DNA from: Bacteroidaceae bacterium
Lineage (GTDB): Bacteria; Bacteroidota; Bacteroidia; Bacteroidales; Bacteroidaceae
Direction of reading: 5' to 3'
Length of the DNA stretch: 64,000 bases
Assembly: GCA_017559845.1 (NCBI GenBank)
Contig: JAFYQQ010000047.1
Coordinates: forward strand, 1-64,000
How positions within the stretch are numbered: the stretch's first letter is position 1; each line of letters starts with the position of its first letter. Below the pieces are notes generated by a model, which saw only the letters and a program-made list of their open reading frames with translations, was not told the DNA's origin and ran no database searches. The translations under genes were made by a program, and so were the position numbers. Shown one piece after another: positions 25,725-33,007 of this stretch.

Positions 25725-26203
25725 AATGTAACTTCTTTAGCCTCGATGAATTTTACAGTCTTTAAAGCCTTGTCTGTATGAAATAAATACTGATCAACCA
25801 GTTTGTATGCTTTCAATTCAGAGATTAGACTTTGCTTATCAATGATACCACCTTCATAGAGTGCAAATGCGGCATACACCTTGTCGTTGGCAACCGGACC
25901 ATAAACAACATCAAAATCGTGATTAAAATCTTTATTAGTGCGATTATTCATCACAAAGTCAACCCATTCTTCTGTTGGTGATTCAAAAAGCAAAGCGTTG
26001 ATACTATTAATCAATTTCTCATCAAATTCGTAAACATTGACATAACCAACTGGAGTGTTAGCATTCAACTTACGCTTAACCCAATCTTCGGCTTGGTTGT
26101 AAGACGTGGTTGTATAAAACCCAGAACCATAATCCAAGGTCCTGTTTGGAATGCGAATCTCAGGATTCTCAACAATGTCTATACTTCCGTGATAAAGAAT
26201 CAT
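25721..26203 (-). CDS. DUF3990 protein, probable ADP-ribosyltransferase-like toxin
   Basis: A 160-residue protein. The N-terminus [14 protein letters not shown], then [18 protein letters not shown], is the signature of DUF3990. The H-G-S and G-F-Y-T-T-x-x-x-x-A-x-x-W spacing resembles ADP-ribosyltransferase folds (PARP/DarT-like His-Tyr motifs). It is flanked on both sides by DUF3791 genes (seven-base gap upstream, ATGA overlap downstream), the common arrangement of this module. A toxin role is inferred from gene size, pairing and AT-rich composition, not shown. Confidence 0.75.
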   Translation of the reverse strand: MILYHGSIDIVENPEIRIPNRTLDYGSGFYTTTSYNQAEDWVKRKLNANTPVGYVNVYEFDEKLINSINALLFESPTEEWVDFVMNNRTNKDFNHDFDVVYGPVANDKVYAAFALYEGGIIDKQSLISELKAYKLVDQYLFHTDKALKTVKFIEAKEVTL

Positions 26204-26210
26204 ATACTCA

Positions 26211-26423
26211 TTATTTTCTGGTGTTTATAAATTCCTCAATATCTGCAACAAGCCATTGTCTGCCTTGAGTGTGTAGGACATCAAAATAATCTTTCAGATA
26301 ATCTAATACACCATACTCTGAGAATATCGAGATAACTTCATCCTCGTTTATACCCTTCTCATTCATATATTGTTCGATACAGAATGAGATGAAATATGTT
26401 ATATCTTTCAGATTCTTATCCAT
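26211..26423 (-). CDS. DUF3791 protein (first of the module)
   Basis: A 70-residue protein ([40 protein letters not shown]). It is related in pattern to the 72-residue protein at the other side of the DUF3990 gene but clearly diverged. I chose the ATG at 26423 over a TTG six bases upstream. It is the first gene of the three-gene operon, behind the promoter box at 26465. Confidence 0.75.
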   Translation of the reverse strand: MDKNLKDITYFISFCIEQYMNEKGINEDEVISIFSEYGVLDYLKDYFDVLHTQGRQWLVADIEEFINTRK

Positions 26424-26464
26424 AAGCAATAAGGGTTTGCGTGAAAACCAATTGACTTTGAATG

Positions 26465-26472
26465 CAAAGATA
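26465..26472 (-). promoter_or_regulatory. -7 box of the DUF3791-DUF3990 operon
   Basis: TATCTTTG on the minus strand, 41 bases upstream of the ATG at 26423. Confidence 0.6.
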
Positions 26473-26678
26473 ACAACATTTTCTCAAAAACATAGCAGTT
26501 TCTCGCACATTTATCTACAATATGCACATAGCGACAAAAAAACGTACAGCCTCATTTGGTTTTCTTTATCATTCATACTCAAAGCCTATTTCTATTGTCC
26601 TTCCCCCATTTTTATACAATTTACTTGGAAATCCGAATAAGGTTTAAAAAGGTTCAATGAACTAAATGATATTTTTAA

Positions 26679-26686
26679 TAAATTTG
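26679..26686 (+). promoter_or_regulatory. -7 box of the surface operon 26712-30461
   Basis: TAAATTTG on the plus strand, 25 bases upstream of the ATG at 26712. Confidence 0.6.
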
Positions 26687-26711
26687 TCATGATTTTTAAC
26701 ACAAATTACTG

Positions 26712-27689
26712 ATGAGGATTATTTTTGCAACAATTGCAGCCATAGTTGCGCTCACCAAAACGTCTTATGCCCAGAGTGTAGACTATTCGGTCGTGTTAGT
26801 TCCGGAGGAAAGCGGAACAGAAATCACGTGCGTAACCGACCAGGGAGACTATGTTTGTCTTCCGTTAGTAAAAAGGAGTAGAAACGGAATCAACTGGTTT
26901 TCCAACAGAATTCTGGACATTTCCAAAAATGGAAAGGAAATAGCCTACCTCTCCGCACGGGACAACACCACGAACATATATATCAAGGAACTGGGTAAGC
27001 AGGGAGGATCCGTGCAGCGCACCAACCGTGCAGCCGTCATGGATTTCAGCTATTCTCCAGACGGGGGAAAAATCACTTTCTGTGAAAGAAGAGGAAATAC
27101 CAATCAGGTATTCCTCACTGACGCCCGCAACGGCTATACCTGCAGACAGATCACAAACGCAGCTTTGGACTACTCGCCGATATACTCATCTGACATGTCG
27201 CAAATCTTTTTCACCCGCCAAGAAAGGAGAGGAACGTGCATCTGGAGCTATAGTGTAGAAGAAAAATTCCTCACGGCGCATACTCCTGGCATGAATCCCT
27301 ATCCGATTACTGGGGAGGATGCGTACATCTGCGTCAGAACAAATGCCCAGTCACAACCAGAAATCTGGAAGGTAAACTATAAAACGGGGGTCGAGGAGTG
27401 CATCGTTTCTGATCCAACCAGAGGCTTTACATCGCCCGTGGTTTCCCCCGACGGCCTGTGGATGGCCTTCGTGGGATCTTCAATGATAGAGCATGAAGGC
27501 AGCAGGTATTGGAACACGGACATATATGCAGCACGTCTTGACGGAACCTCAATGACACAGCTGACCTATCACGCAGCCGATGATTTGAGCCCGGTATGGA
27601 GTAGGGACGGGAAATACATCTATTTCATATCCCAAAGGGGCAATCCTGAAGGGACGGCCAATATTTGGAGAATGATTTTTAACCATTAA
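26712..27689 (+). CDS. Periplasmic TolB-like beta-propeller protein
   Basis: A 325-residue protein with a signal peptide (MRIIFATIAAIVALTKTSYAQ) and repeated PD40/WD40-like blades: MDFSYSPDGGKITF, SPVVSPDGLWMAFVG and SPVWSRDGKYIYFISQRG. These propellers commonly bind partner proteins in the periplasm. It is the first gene of a four-gene operon with an outer-membrane barrel, an LRR protein and a small peptide; a role in their assembly or export would fit but is inferred. Confidence 0.85.
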   Translation: MRIIFATIAAIVALTKTSYAQSVDYSVVLVPEESGTEITCVTDQGDYVCLPLVKRSRNGINWFSNRILDISKNGKEIAYLSARDNTTNIYIKELGKQGGSVQRTNRAAVMDFSYSPDGGKITFCERRGNTNQVFLTDARNGYTCRQITNAALDYSPIYSSDMSQIFFTRQERRGTCIWSYSVEEKFLTAHTPGMNPYPITGEDAYICVRTNAQSQPEIWKVNYKTGVEECIVSDPTRGFTSPVVSPDGLWMAFVGSSMIEHEGSRYWNTDIYAARLDGTSMTQLTYHAADDLSPVWSRDGKYIYFISQRGNPEGTANIWRMIFNH

Positions 27690-27721
27690 ACATTATATTT
27701 CAACCATTAAATTTTAGTTTT

Positions 27722-28450
27722 ATGAAAACAATCAAATTATTACTAGGTATCGTTCTGCTCGCATTGGGCAGCACAGCAAAAGCACAGTTCGCCAATTCAA
27801 CGACAGCTGCGGGCACAAGACAGAAATCCCTTGCCACCATGGTCACCAACGACTGCAGCAACTACAACCGCTTCAATTTCTCCTATTCCACTCTTAAATT
27901 ATCCTATTACGGCATTGAGGACACCTACCCCGGTTTCCGTTTCGGATGGACAGGAGGCTATTCCGTGGTGGAGACAGCACCTTTTTTTGTAGAGACTGGT
28001 ATTGACTTTTCCTTCAACACAAAGGTTCATGAAGAAACCAAGTCTTACAAGTCAAAGTCTTCTACAGCTTCTCTGATCGTTCCCCTGCAGCTGGCCTACA
28101 AACTGAGTTTCCAGAACGGCGCATACATTTCACCCTATACGGGATTTCATTTCAAGGTCAACGTGTTGGGAAAGGACACCGATACGTATAATGGCGAAAC
28201 CGAGTCAGACAACTGGTTTGACAATGACGAGACGGAAGAGAACGATTGGGACGACTACTGGTATGACGAGGAAGAAACGAGCGAAGTTTACAGAAGATTC
28301 CAAATGGGATGGCGTATTGGAGGAAACATTGGATATAAGGCATTCAACTTCAATGTGGGATATATGCTCGACTTCATTCCGCTGTGCAAGGACGGAAGTG
28401 ATAAGACCAAAACAAGTTCCGTACATGTCGGCATAGGTATCAATTTCTAA
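27722..28450 (+). CDS. Outer-membrane beta-barrel protein
   Basis: A 242-residue protein with a signal peptide (MKTIKLLLGIVLLALGSTAKAQ) and alternating hydrophobic strands ending in SSVHVGIGINF, whose terminal Phe fits an outer-membrane barrel of about eight strands. A very acidic loop (NWFDNDETEENDWDDYWYDEEE) sits between late strands and would face outside. It begins 32 bases after the propeller gene and is followed 19 bases later by the LRR gene. Function unknown. Confidence 0.8.
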   Translation: MKTIKLLLGIVLLALGSTAKAQFANSTTAAGTRQKSLATMVTNDCSNYNRFNFSYSTLKLSYYGIEDTYPGFRFGWTGGYSVVETAPFFVETGIDFSFNTKVHEETKSYKSKSSTASLIVPLQLAYKLSFQNGAYISPYTGFHFKVNVLGKDTDTYNGETESDNWFDNDETEENDWDDYWYDEEETSEVYRRFQMGWRIGGNIGYKAFNFNVGYMLDFIPLCKDGSDKTKTSSVHVGIGINF

Positions 28451-28469
28451 ATTTAATACGTATCGTCAA

Positions 28470-30302
28470 ATGAAAAAACATTTATTGTTAATCTTAGTGG
28501 CCCTCTTTTCGTTATGTATGAAGAGTGAGGTAGCATTAAGTGTGCAAGATTCTGCTTTTTCCGGTGATTCTGGTACTAATATAATTGCGTCAGGCACTTG
28601 TGGATATTCTGGCGAGAATCTAAAATGGACACTCGACAGTGACGGAAAACTTACCATCAACGGCACAGGAAAAATGTCAAATACAGCTCCGTGGGGTTCG
28701 TATAGTGCCTCTATTAAATCAGTGGAGATTCTTGAAGGTGTCACGAGTATCGGTGCTTATGCTTTCCAGGATTGTTCTGGTCTGACTTCAATACCGCTTC
28801 CCTCCACTGTTACGAACATCGGTATCCGTGCTTTTAAAGGTTGTTCCGGACTGATTTCAATATCGCTTCCCGAGGGGGTCACAAGCATCGGCGAACAGAC
28901 TTTCTATGATTGTTCTAGCCTGACGTCAATACCACTACCCAAGGGGGTCACGAGCATCGGAAATCATGCTTTTAAAGGTTGTTCCGGACTGACTTCAATA
29001 TCGTTTCCCGAGGGGGTCACAAGCATCGGCAATGGTGCATTCTATGGTTGTTCCGGACTGATTTCAATATCCATTCCAAAGGGAGTTACAAGTATCGGTG
29101 AAAGCACTTTCTCAAGTTGTTCCAGTCTGACGTTAATATCGCTTCCTGAGGGTGTCAAGAGTATCGGCCGTAGTGCATTTTATTATTGTTCCGATCTAAC
29201 TTCAATTTCGCTTCCCGAGAGTGTTACGAGTATTGGTAATTATGCTTTCTCTGGTTGTTCCAGTCTTACTTCAATATCCATTCCAGAGGGTGTCACGAGC
29301 ATCGGCAATAGTGCTTTCTCTGGTTGTTCCGGACTGATTTCAATATCCATTCCAAAGGGAGTTACGAGTATCGGTGACATGGCTTTTCTTGGTTGTTCGC
29401 GCCTGACTTCTATCGTATGCCACAATCCTATACCTCCCTCCTGTGGTTCAGACATATTCAATAATATCGGGAAAAACTGCGTTCTACAAGTGCCAGCTTC
29501 GGCTGTGGATACTTATAAACAGACTTCTCCTTGGAATAAAATCCCCTCAATTGAAGCAATTCTCACCAGAGTAACAATTACAGACGGCGAAATGGAATCC
29601 TTTGAGAAAAACAGCGATGAGCAGGTGGACCTGCTTACCTACACCCGCACCCTCAACAACACGGAATGGAACGCGCTGTACCTTCCCTTCGAGATTCCGG
29701 TTAGCCAGCTGACGGACAAGTATGAGGTGGCCTATATCAACGCCATCCACTCGTATGACGAGGATGACAACGGAGAGATAGACCGCATGTCCATGGAGGT
29801 GATCAAACTGAGAGAGGGAACCCTCCATGCCAACCATCCGTATCTGATAAAGGCCAGGACTACGGCAGCCAAGCAGATGAGCATCACGGTGGAGAACACG
29901 ACGCTCTACAAGGCTGAGAGCAGGACGCTCGACTGCTCGTCGGTCTATACCAAGTTCGAGATTACGGGTATCTACGAAAAGATGACAAGCGCCCAGCTTG
30001 CCGGCTGCTATGCCCTTTCGGGCGGCTCATGGAAGAACCTTGCATCAGGCTCTTCGCTGAACCCCTTCCGTCTGTATCTGCGTGTGAGCAGCCGCGAAGG
30101 CTCTCCCGTAAAACTGTCCGAAGCCGCCTTGGCGCGCATCGGCATACATGTGCAGGGCGAAGAGACCGCCACCTCCGTTGAAGAGCGCCTGATGCAGAAA
30201 CAGCACAAGGCCGATGCCGTTTATGACCTGAATGGCCGCCGCGTAACCCACCCTAAGAAGGGACAGACCTATATTGTGAACGGAAAGAAAAAAATGTATT
30301 AA
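28470..30302 (+). CDS. BspA-type LRR surface protein with C-terminal sorting tail
   Basis: A 610-residue protein: signal peptide (MKKHLLLILVALFSLC), cap domain (GYSGENLKWTLDSDGKLTI), about ten LRR_5 repeats of 23 residues (LTSISLPEGVTSIGN-x-AF), an LRR cap (IVCHNPIPPSCGSD...VPASAVDTYKQTSPW), then a ~250-residue beta-rich domain and a tail VYDLNGRRVTHPKKGQTYIV, the pattern of C-terminal sorting domains in Prevotella-like surface proteins. Repeats are nearly identical at DNA level, for example 29045-29099 against 29321-29375 (four repeats apart), so repeat number probably changes by recombination. Codon use shifts after about 29600 to a more GC-rich style, suggesting a composite gene. Confidence 0.88.
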   Translation: MKKHLLLILVALFSLCMKSEVALSVQDSAFSGDSGTNIIASGTCGYSGENLKWTLDSDGKLTINGTGKMSNTAPWGSYSASIKSVEILEGVTSIGAYAFQDCSGLTSIPLPSTVTNIGIRAFKGCSGLISISLPEGVTSIGEQTFYDCSSLTSIPLPKGVTSIGNHAFKGCSGLTSISFPEGVTSIGNGAFYGCSGLISISIPKGVTSIGESTFSSCSSLTLISLPEGVKSIGRSAFYYCSDLTSISLPESVTSIGNYAFSGCSSLTSISIPEGVTSIGNSAFSGCSGLISISIPKGVTSIGDMAFLGCSRLTSIVCHNPIPPSCGSDIFNNIGKNCVLQVPASAVDTYKQTSPWNKIPSIEAILTRVTITDGEMESFEKNSDEQVDLLTYTRTLNNTEWNALYLPFEIPVSQLTDKYEVAYINAIHSYDEDDNGEIDRMSMEVIKLREGTLHANHPYLIKARTTAAKQMSITVENTTLYKAESRTLDCSSVYTKFEITGIYEKMTSAQLAGCYALSGGSWKNLASGSSLNPFRLYLRVSSREGSPVKLSEAALARIGIHVQGEETATSVEERLMQKQHKADAVYDLNGRRVTHPKKGQTYIVNGKKKMY

Positions 30303-30329
30303 CCGTATAAATGTCAAATCAACAAGAAA

Positions 30330-30461
30330 ATGAGAAAGATTATGGAAAATTTGTATGAAAGTCCGGAACTTAGTGTGGTGGAATGTCAGATTGAAAAAGG
30401 CTTTGCCGCTTCACCCGATTCTGACCATGTGGATATCGGTGGAGAAGGCACTCCCGATTAA
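30330..30461 (+). CDS. 43-residue peptide with IEKGFAAS core
   Basis: An ATG at 30330 opens 43 codons: MRKIMENLYESPELSVVECQ, then IEKGFAASPDSDHVDIGGEG and TPD. It shares Y-E-x-P-x-L-x-V and I-E-K-G-F-x-A-S with the peptide at 11267-11374, and differs after that core. An internal ATG at 30342 (MENLY) is an alternative start that would make the two peptides even more alike. It is the last gene of the surface operon, 28 bases after the LRR gene and just before a terminator. No signal peptide. Confidence 0.75.
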   Translation: MRKIMENLYESPELSVVECQIEKGFAASPDSDHVDIGGEGTPD

Positions 30462-30479
30462 CATAATCGGAACATTATG

Positions 30480-30523
30480 AAATAAGGGTTGTATTCGCAT
30501 TCATGGCGATGCGACCCTTATTT
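30480..30523 (+). terminator. Terminator of the surface operon
   Basis: AAATAAGGGT pairs with ACCCTTATTT, with an inner stem CGCAT/ATGCG; a T-rich TTATTG follows. It starts 19 bases after the small-peptide stop. Confidence 0.8.
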
Positions 30524-30622
30524 TATTGACAGAATCTATTGGTGCCTGATAATGCTTGATAAGACATGCACAAGATTTAGAAAAAAGAAGCGAAATATGG
30601 GCTGTATATGGGAAAAAGTGTG

Positions 30623-30630
30623 TACCTTTG
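30623..30630 (+). promoter_or_regulatory. -7 box of the Cys-rich lipoprotein gene
   Basis: TACCTTTG on the plus strand, 50 bases upstream of the ATG at 30681. Confidence 0.65.
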
Positions 30631-30680
30631 CAGCGTTTTTAAAGGAAATAGATTGTTTAATAGTTTAAAAGTTAAAGAAA

Positions 30681-30878
30681 ATGAAGAAGTTAGCTTTTGT
30701 TTTTGCTGCCGTAGTTGCAGTATCTTTCGCTTCTTGCGGTAACAAGACTGCAGAAAATGCCGAAACCGCAGACAGCACCGTTGAGGCTGAAATCGTTGAA
30801 GAGGTAGTAGAGGATTCTTGCTGTGCAAAGGATTCTGCCTGCTGTGCCGAAAAGGCTGGAGCTCCCTGCGCTGAATAA
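30681..30878 (+). CDS. Small cysteine-rich lipoprotein
   Basis: 65 residues: a lipoprotein signal with lipobox FASC (Cys19), an acidic linker, and a C-terminal tail with cysteine pairs at 47-48 and 54-55 and a single Cys at 63 (DSCCAKDSACC...APC). No family recognised. Clustered cysteines in a periplasmic lipoprotein could bind metal or sense redox state; this is only a suggestion. It has its own promoter and terminator. The antisense frame over it is a shadow. Confidence 0.8.
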   Translation: MKKLAFVFAAVVAVSFASCGNKTAENAETADSTVEAEIVEEVVEDSCCAKDSACCAEKAGAPCAE

Positions 30879-30906
30879 TCAGCAGCATTAGCAACAAAAA
30901 ATAATC

Positions 30907-30937
30907 AAAGATGGGTCATCCAATGATCCATCTTTTT
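30907..30937 (+). terminator. Terminator of the Cys-rich lipoprotein gene
   Basis: AAAGATGG pairs with CCATCTTT, extended by GTCAT/ATGAT, and is followed by TTCTTTTTG. Confidence 0.85.
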
Positions 30938-30968
30938 CTTTTTGTATGACGAGCATTTCATTCTAAAA

Positions 30969-31003
30969 AAAGATGCGCCCCATAATGTATGGAACGCATC
31001 TTT
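30969..31003 (-). terminator. Terminator of the rpsF-rpsR-rplI operon
   Basis: On the minus strand AAAGATGCG...CGCATCTTT forms the stem and a T-run follows. It begins 27 bases past the rplI stop. Confidence 0.85.
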
Positions 31004-31029
31004 ATAGGTTTTAATATGTCGCTTATTGA

Positions 31030-31515
31030 TTATGCTTCTGTTGCCTCAGCGGGAGTTTCTTCTACTGCGGGAGCACCTTCTTCAATAACGGTGAAGGCAA
31101 TCTGTGCAGAAACTTCCTTGTGTACCTTAACGGTAGCTACATAATCGCCAACAGTCTTTACATCCTTAACCTGGATGAGCTTGCGGTCGATATCGAAACC
31201 GAGCTTCTGCAACTCATCAGCAATCTGCAAGCTGTTTACGCTTCCGTAGATGTTGCCAGAGGTGCTAACCTTGGTTGCGATGGTCAAAGATACAGCGTTC
31301 AGCTTTTCAGCCAGAGCCTCAGCGTCTGCCTTGATCTTAGCCAACTTTACAGCCTTCTGCTTGAGGATTTCAGCGAGTTCCTTCTTTGCGCTCTCTGATG
31401 CGATAACAGCCTTTCCGTAAGGAATCAGATAGTTACGGCCATAACCAGACTTTACGTTTACAATGTCATTCTTGTAACCCAAGCCAATAATGTCTTCTTT
31501 CAGTATAATTTCCAT
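31030..31515 (-). CDS. rplI: 50S ribosomal protein L9
   Basis: 161 residues: the N-terminal domain MEIILKEDIIGLGYKNDIVNV and GYGRNYLIPYGKA are highly conserved L9 signatures, followed by the long helix and the C-terminal domain (VSTSGNIYGSVNSLQIADEL). The tail is extended with an acidic VEETPAEATEA. Third gene of the S6-S18-L9 operon, 22 bases after rpsR. Confidence 0.97.
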   Translation of the reverse strand: MEIILKEDIIGLGYKNDIVNVKSGYGRNYLIPYGKAVIASESAKKELAEILKQKAVKLAKIKADAEALAEKLNAVSLTIATKVSTSGNIYGSVNSLQIADELQKLGFDIDRKLIQVKDVKTVGDYVATVKVHKEVSAQIAFTVIEEGAPAVEETPAEATEA

Positions 31516-31537
31516 AATCTATGTCCTCCTTAAGTTT

Positions 31538-31807
31538 TTACTTCATCAAATCAGTTACGAAGGGCAGCAAAGCCAAGTGGCGGGCACGCTTAACAGCCTG
31601 AGCCACACGACGCTGATACTTCAGTGATGTACCGGTGATACGACGGGGAAGAATCTTACCCTGCTCATTCAAAAACTTCTTCAAGAATTCGGGATCCTTG
31701 TAGTCGATGTACTTGATACCGCTCTTCTTGAAACGGCAATACTTTTTCTTCTTGGTGTCGATTGCAGGAGCAGTCAGATAACGAATTTCAGATGATTGCT
31801 GTGCCAT
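31538..31807 (-). CDS. rpsR: 30S ribosomal protein S18
   Basis: 89 residues with the S18 core [20 protein letters not shown], then [20 protein letters not shown]. It binds next to S6 on the 30S platform. Two bases separate it from rpsF. Confidence 0.97.
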   Translation of the reverse strand: MAQQSSEIRYLTAPAIDTKKKKYCRFKKSGIKYIDYKDPEFLKKFLNEQGKILPRRITGTSLKYQRRVAQAVKRARHLALLPFVTDLMK

Positions 31808-31809
31808 GA

Positions 31810-32151
31810 TTAAGCCTCCTTGTTAGATTTGTTGTTTCTGCGCTTTTCAGCATACTCTGCTGCATACTTCTCCATCTTTACGGTCAAGAAGCGCAGCACC
31901 TTCTCGTCACGACGGTAAGCTACCTCAAGTTTCTTGAGTACTTCGGGAGCAGCCTTGAACTCAATCAGTTCATAGAAGCCGGTATTCTTCTTCTCGATAG
32001 AATAGGCAAGCTTCTTCAAGCCCCAGTTCTCCTCATTGATAATCTCTGCACCATACTTGGTGAGAACACCTTTGATTTTGTTTACCGCTTCCTTCATCTG
32101 TTCATCAGACAAAACGGGAGTCAAAATGAAAACGGTTTCGTATTGATTCAT
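31810..32151 (-). CDS. rpsF: 30S ribosomal protein S6
   Basis: 113 residues: [38 protein letters not shown] and [14 protein letters not shown] define S6. First gene of the operon, 47 bases from its promoter box; the leader is short and I do not see an obvious S6/S18-binding leader structure. Confidence 0.97.
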   Translation of the reverse strand: MNQYETVFILTPVLSDEQMKEAVNKIKGVLTKYGAEIINEENWGLKKLAYSIEKKNTGFYELIEFKAAPEVLKKLEVAYRRDEKVLRFLTVKMEKYAAEYAEKRRNNKSNKEA

Positions 32152-32198
32152 AATACGTTAAATTGATTAATTAATTAGGTTTTGTGCAAAATGCGGTG

Positions 32199-32206
32199 CA
32201 AAGGTA
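32199..32206 (-). promoter_or_regulatory. -7 box of the rpsF operon
   Basis: TACCTTTG on the minus strand, 47 bases upstream of the rpsF ATG. Confidence 0.65.
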
Positions 32207-32511
32207 CTACTTTTTCCTCATTCCCACAATGTTTTGTATGATTTTTTTCTTCGGTGCATGGATTCGGAGTGTCTGATATCCATACATTTTGCACAGCCGA
32301 ACTGGGTATTGGAATAGCTGGGCAAAATCACTTCCCTCCCGAGGAAAAACAGAAAGGGTGCTTTTTGCCTTTGGACTGTCGGCTGAGGGTAAAATATAAA
32401 AAACAGGACGCTTACGTCATTTTTTCAGAAAAAGATTTCGCCATCTCACAAAAAATGTGTTAATTTGCGCTGAATAATGCTAAAGAAGTAATAATAAAAA
32501 TCATAAACATA
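32207..32511. other. Intergenic region between divergent genes
   Basis: It holds upstream sequence of rpsF and the promoter region of the 54-residue membrane protein. TTAATTTG at 32459-32466 is a one-mismatch -7 box for the latter. A short plus-strand frame (32254-32463) has no family resemblance and I do not call it. No RNA gene is seen. Confidence 0.4.
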
Positions 32512-32676
32512 ATGAAAAAGTATTTAGGAATCATCCTCATTGTCTTGGGTGCATTGATGCTGGTCATCAGCTATTTTGTGGATTTGGTAGACTATAACGG
32601 CTACAACGTTGGTGCGCTTTTGCTCATCGTCATCGGCTTGGTTGCCCATATCCAGATCACCAAAAAGACAAAGTAA
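32512..32676 (+). CDS. 54-residue two-helix membrane protein
   Basis: An ATG at 32512 opens MKKYLGIILIVLGALMLVIS, then YFVDLVDYNGYNVGALLLIVIGLVAHI and a basic tail ITKKTK. The two hydrophobic helices separated by a short polar loop are the pattern of small conserved Bacteroidetes inner-membrane proteins of unknown function. A strong terminator follows 38 bases later. Confidence 0.75.
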   Translation: MKKYLGIILIVLGALMLVISYFVDLVDYNGYNVGALLLIVIGLVAHIQITKKTK

Positions 32677-32714
32677 GGACAACGCCATTTAAAACCACTT
32701 TTTTGGCTAAAGAC

Positions 32715-32753
32715 AATCTCAGACCCGAAACTATACGAGTCTGAGATTTTTTT
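32715..32753 (+). terminator. Terminator after the small membrane protein gene
   Basis: AATCTCAGAC pairs perfectly with GTCTGAGATT and is followed by a TTTTTT run. Confidence 0.88.
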
Positions 32754-32757
32754 CTTT

Positions 32758-32952
32758 AGGGTGGTTCTAAAAATTATGTCGTGTTGATTTTCGTTCTATT
32801 TTCGGATGTGCTTTTGTAAGTTGAAGAAGGAGCATAGCGGGCTATGTGACTGATGAGACTTGACAAAATGACAACGAAAGAGACGAAAAGCGGCCGAAAC
32901 GGAGAACACCCGAATAGGAAAAACTTAAATCCAGAATTTATAGAACCACCCT
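32758..32952. mobile_element. MITE-like element, copy 2 (195 bp)
   Basis: It begins AGGGTGGTTCTAAAAATTAT like copy 1; the other end is slightly degraded (TATAGAACCACCCT). The interior is collinear with 25132-25328, including GTAAGTTGAAGAAGGAGC and GACTGATGAGACTTGAC. It sits between the terminator of the small membrane protein and the ATG of the TonB receptor at 33008, leaving only 55 bases of upstream sequence to that gene. Confidence 0.85.
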
Positions 32953-33007
32953 GTAGAGTTTCTTAAAACACACACACGCTTCTCCATATTTTAATCGTAC
33001 TCGTACC

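Noticed and set aside
32254..32463. 69-codon plus-strand ORF upstream of the small membrane protein
   Set aside because: No family pattern, and it runs up to the likely promoter of the next gene.
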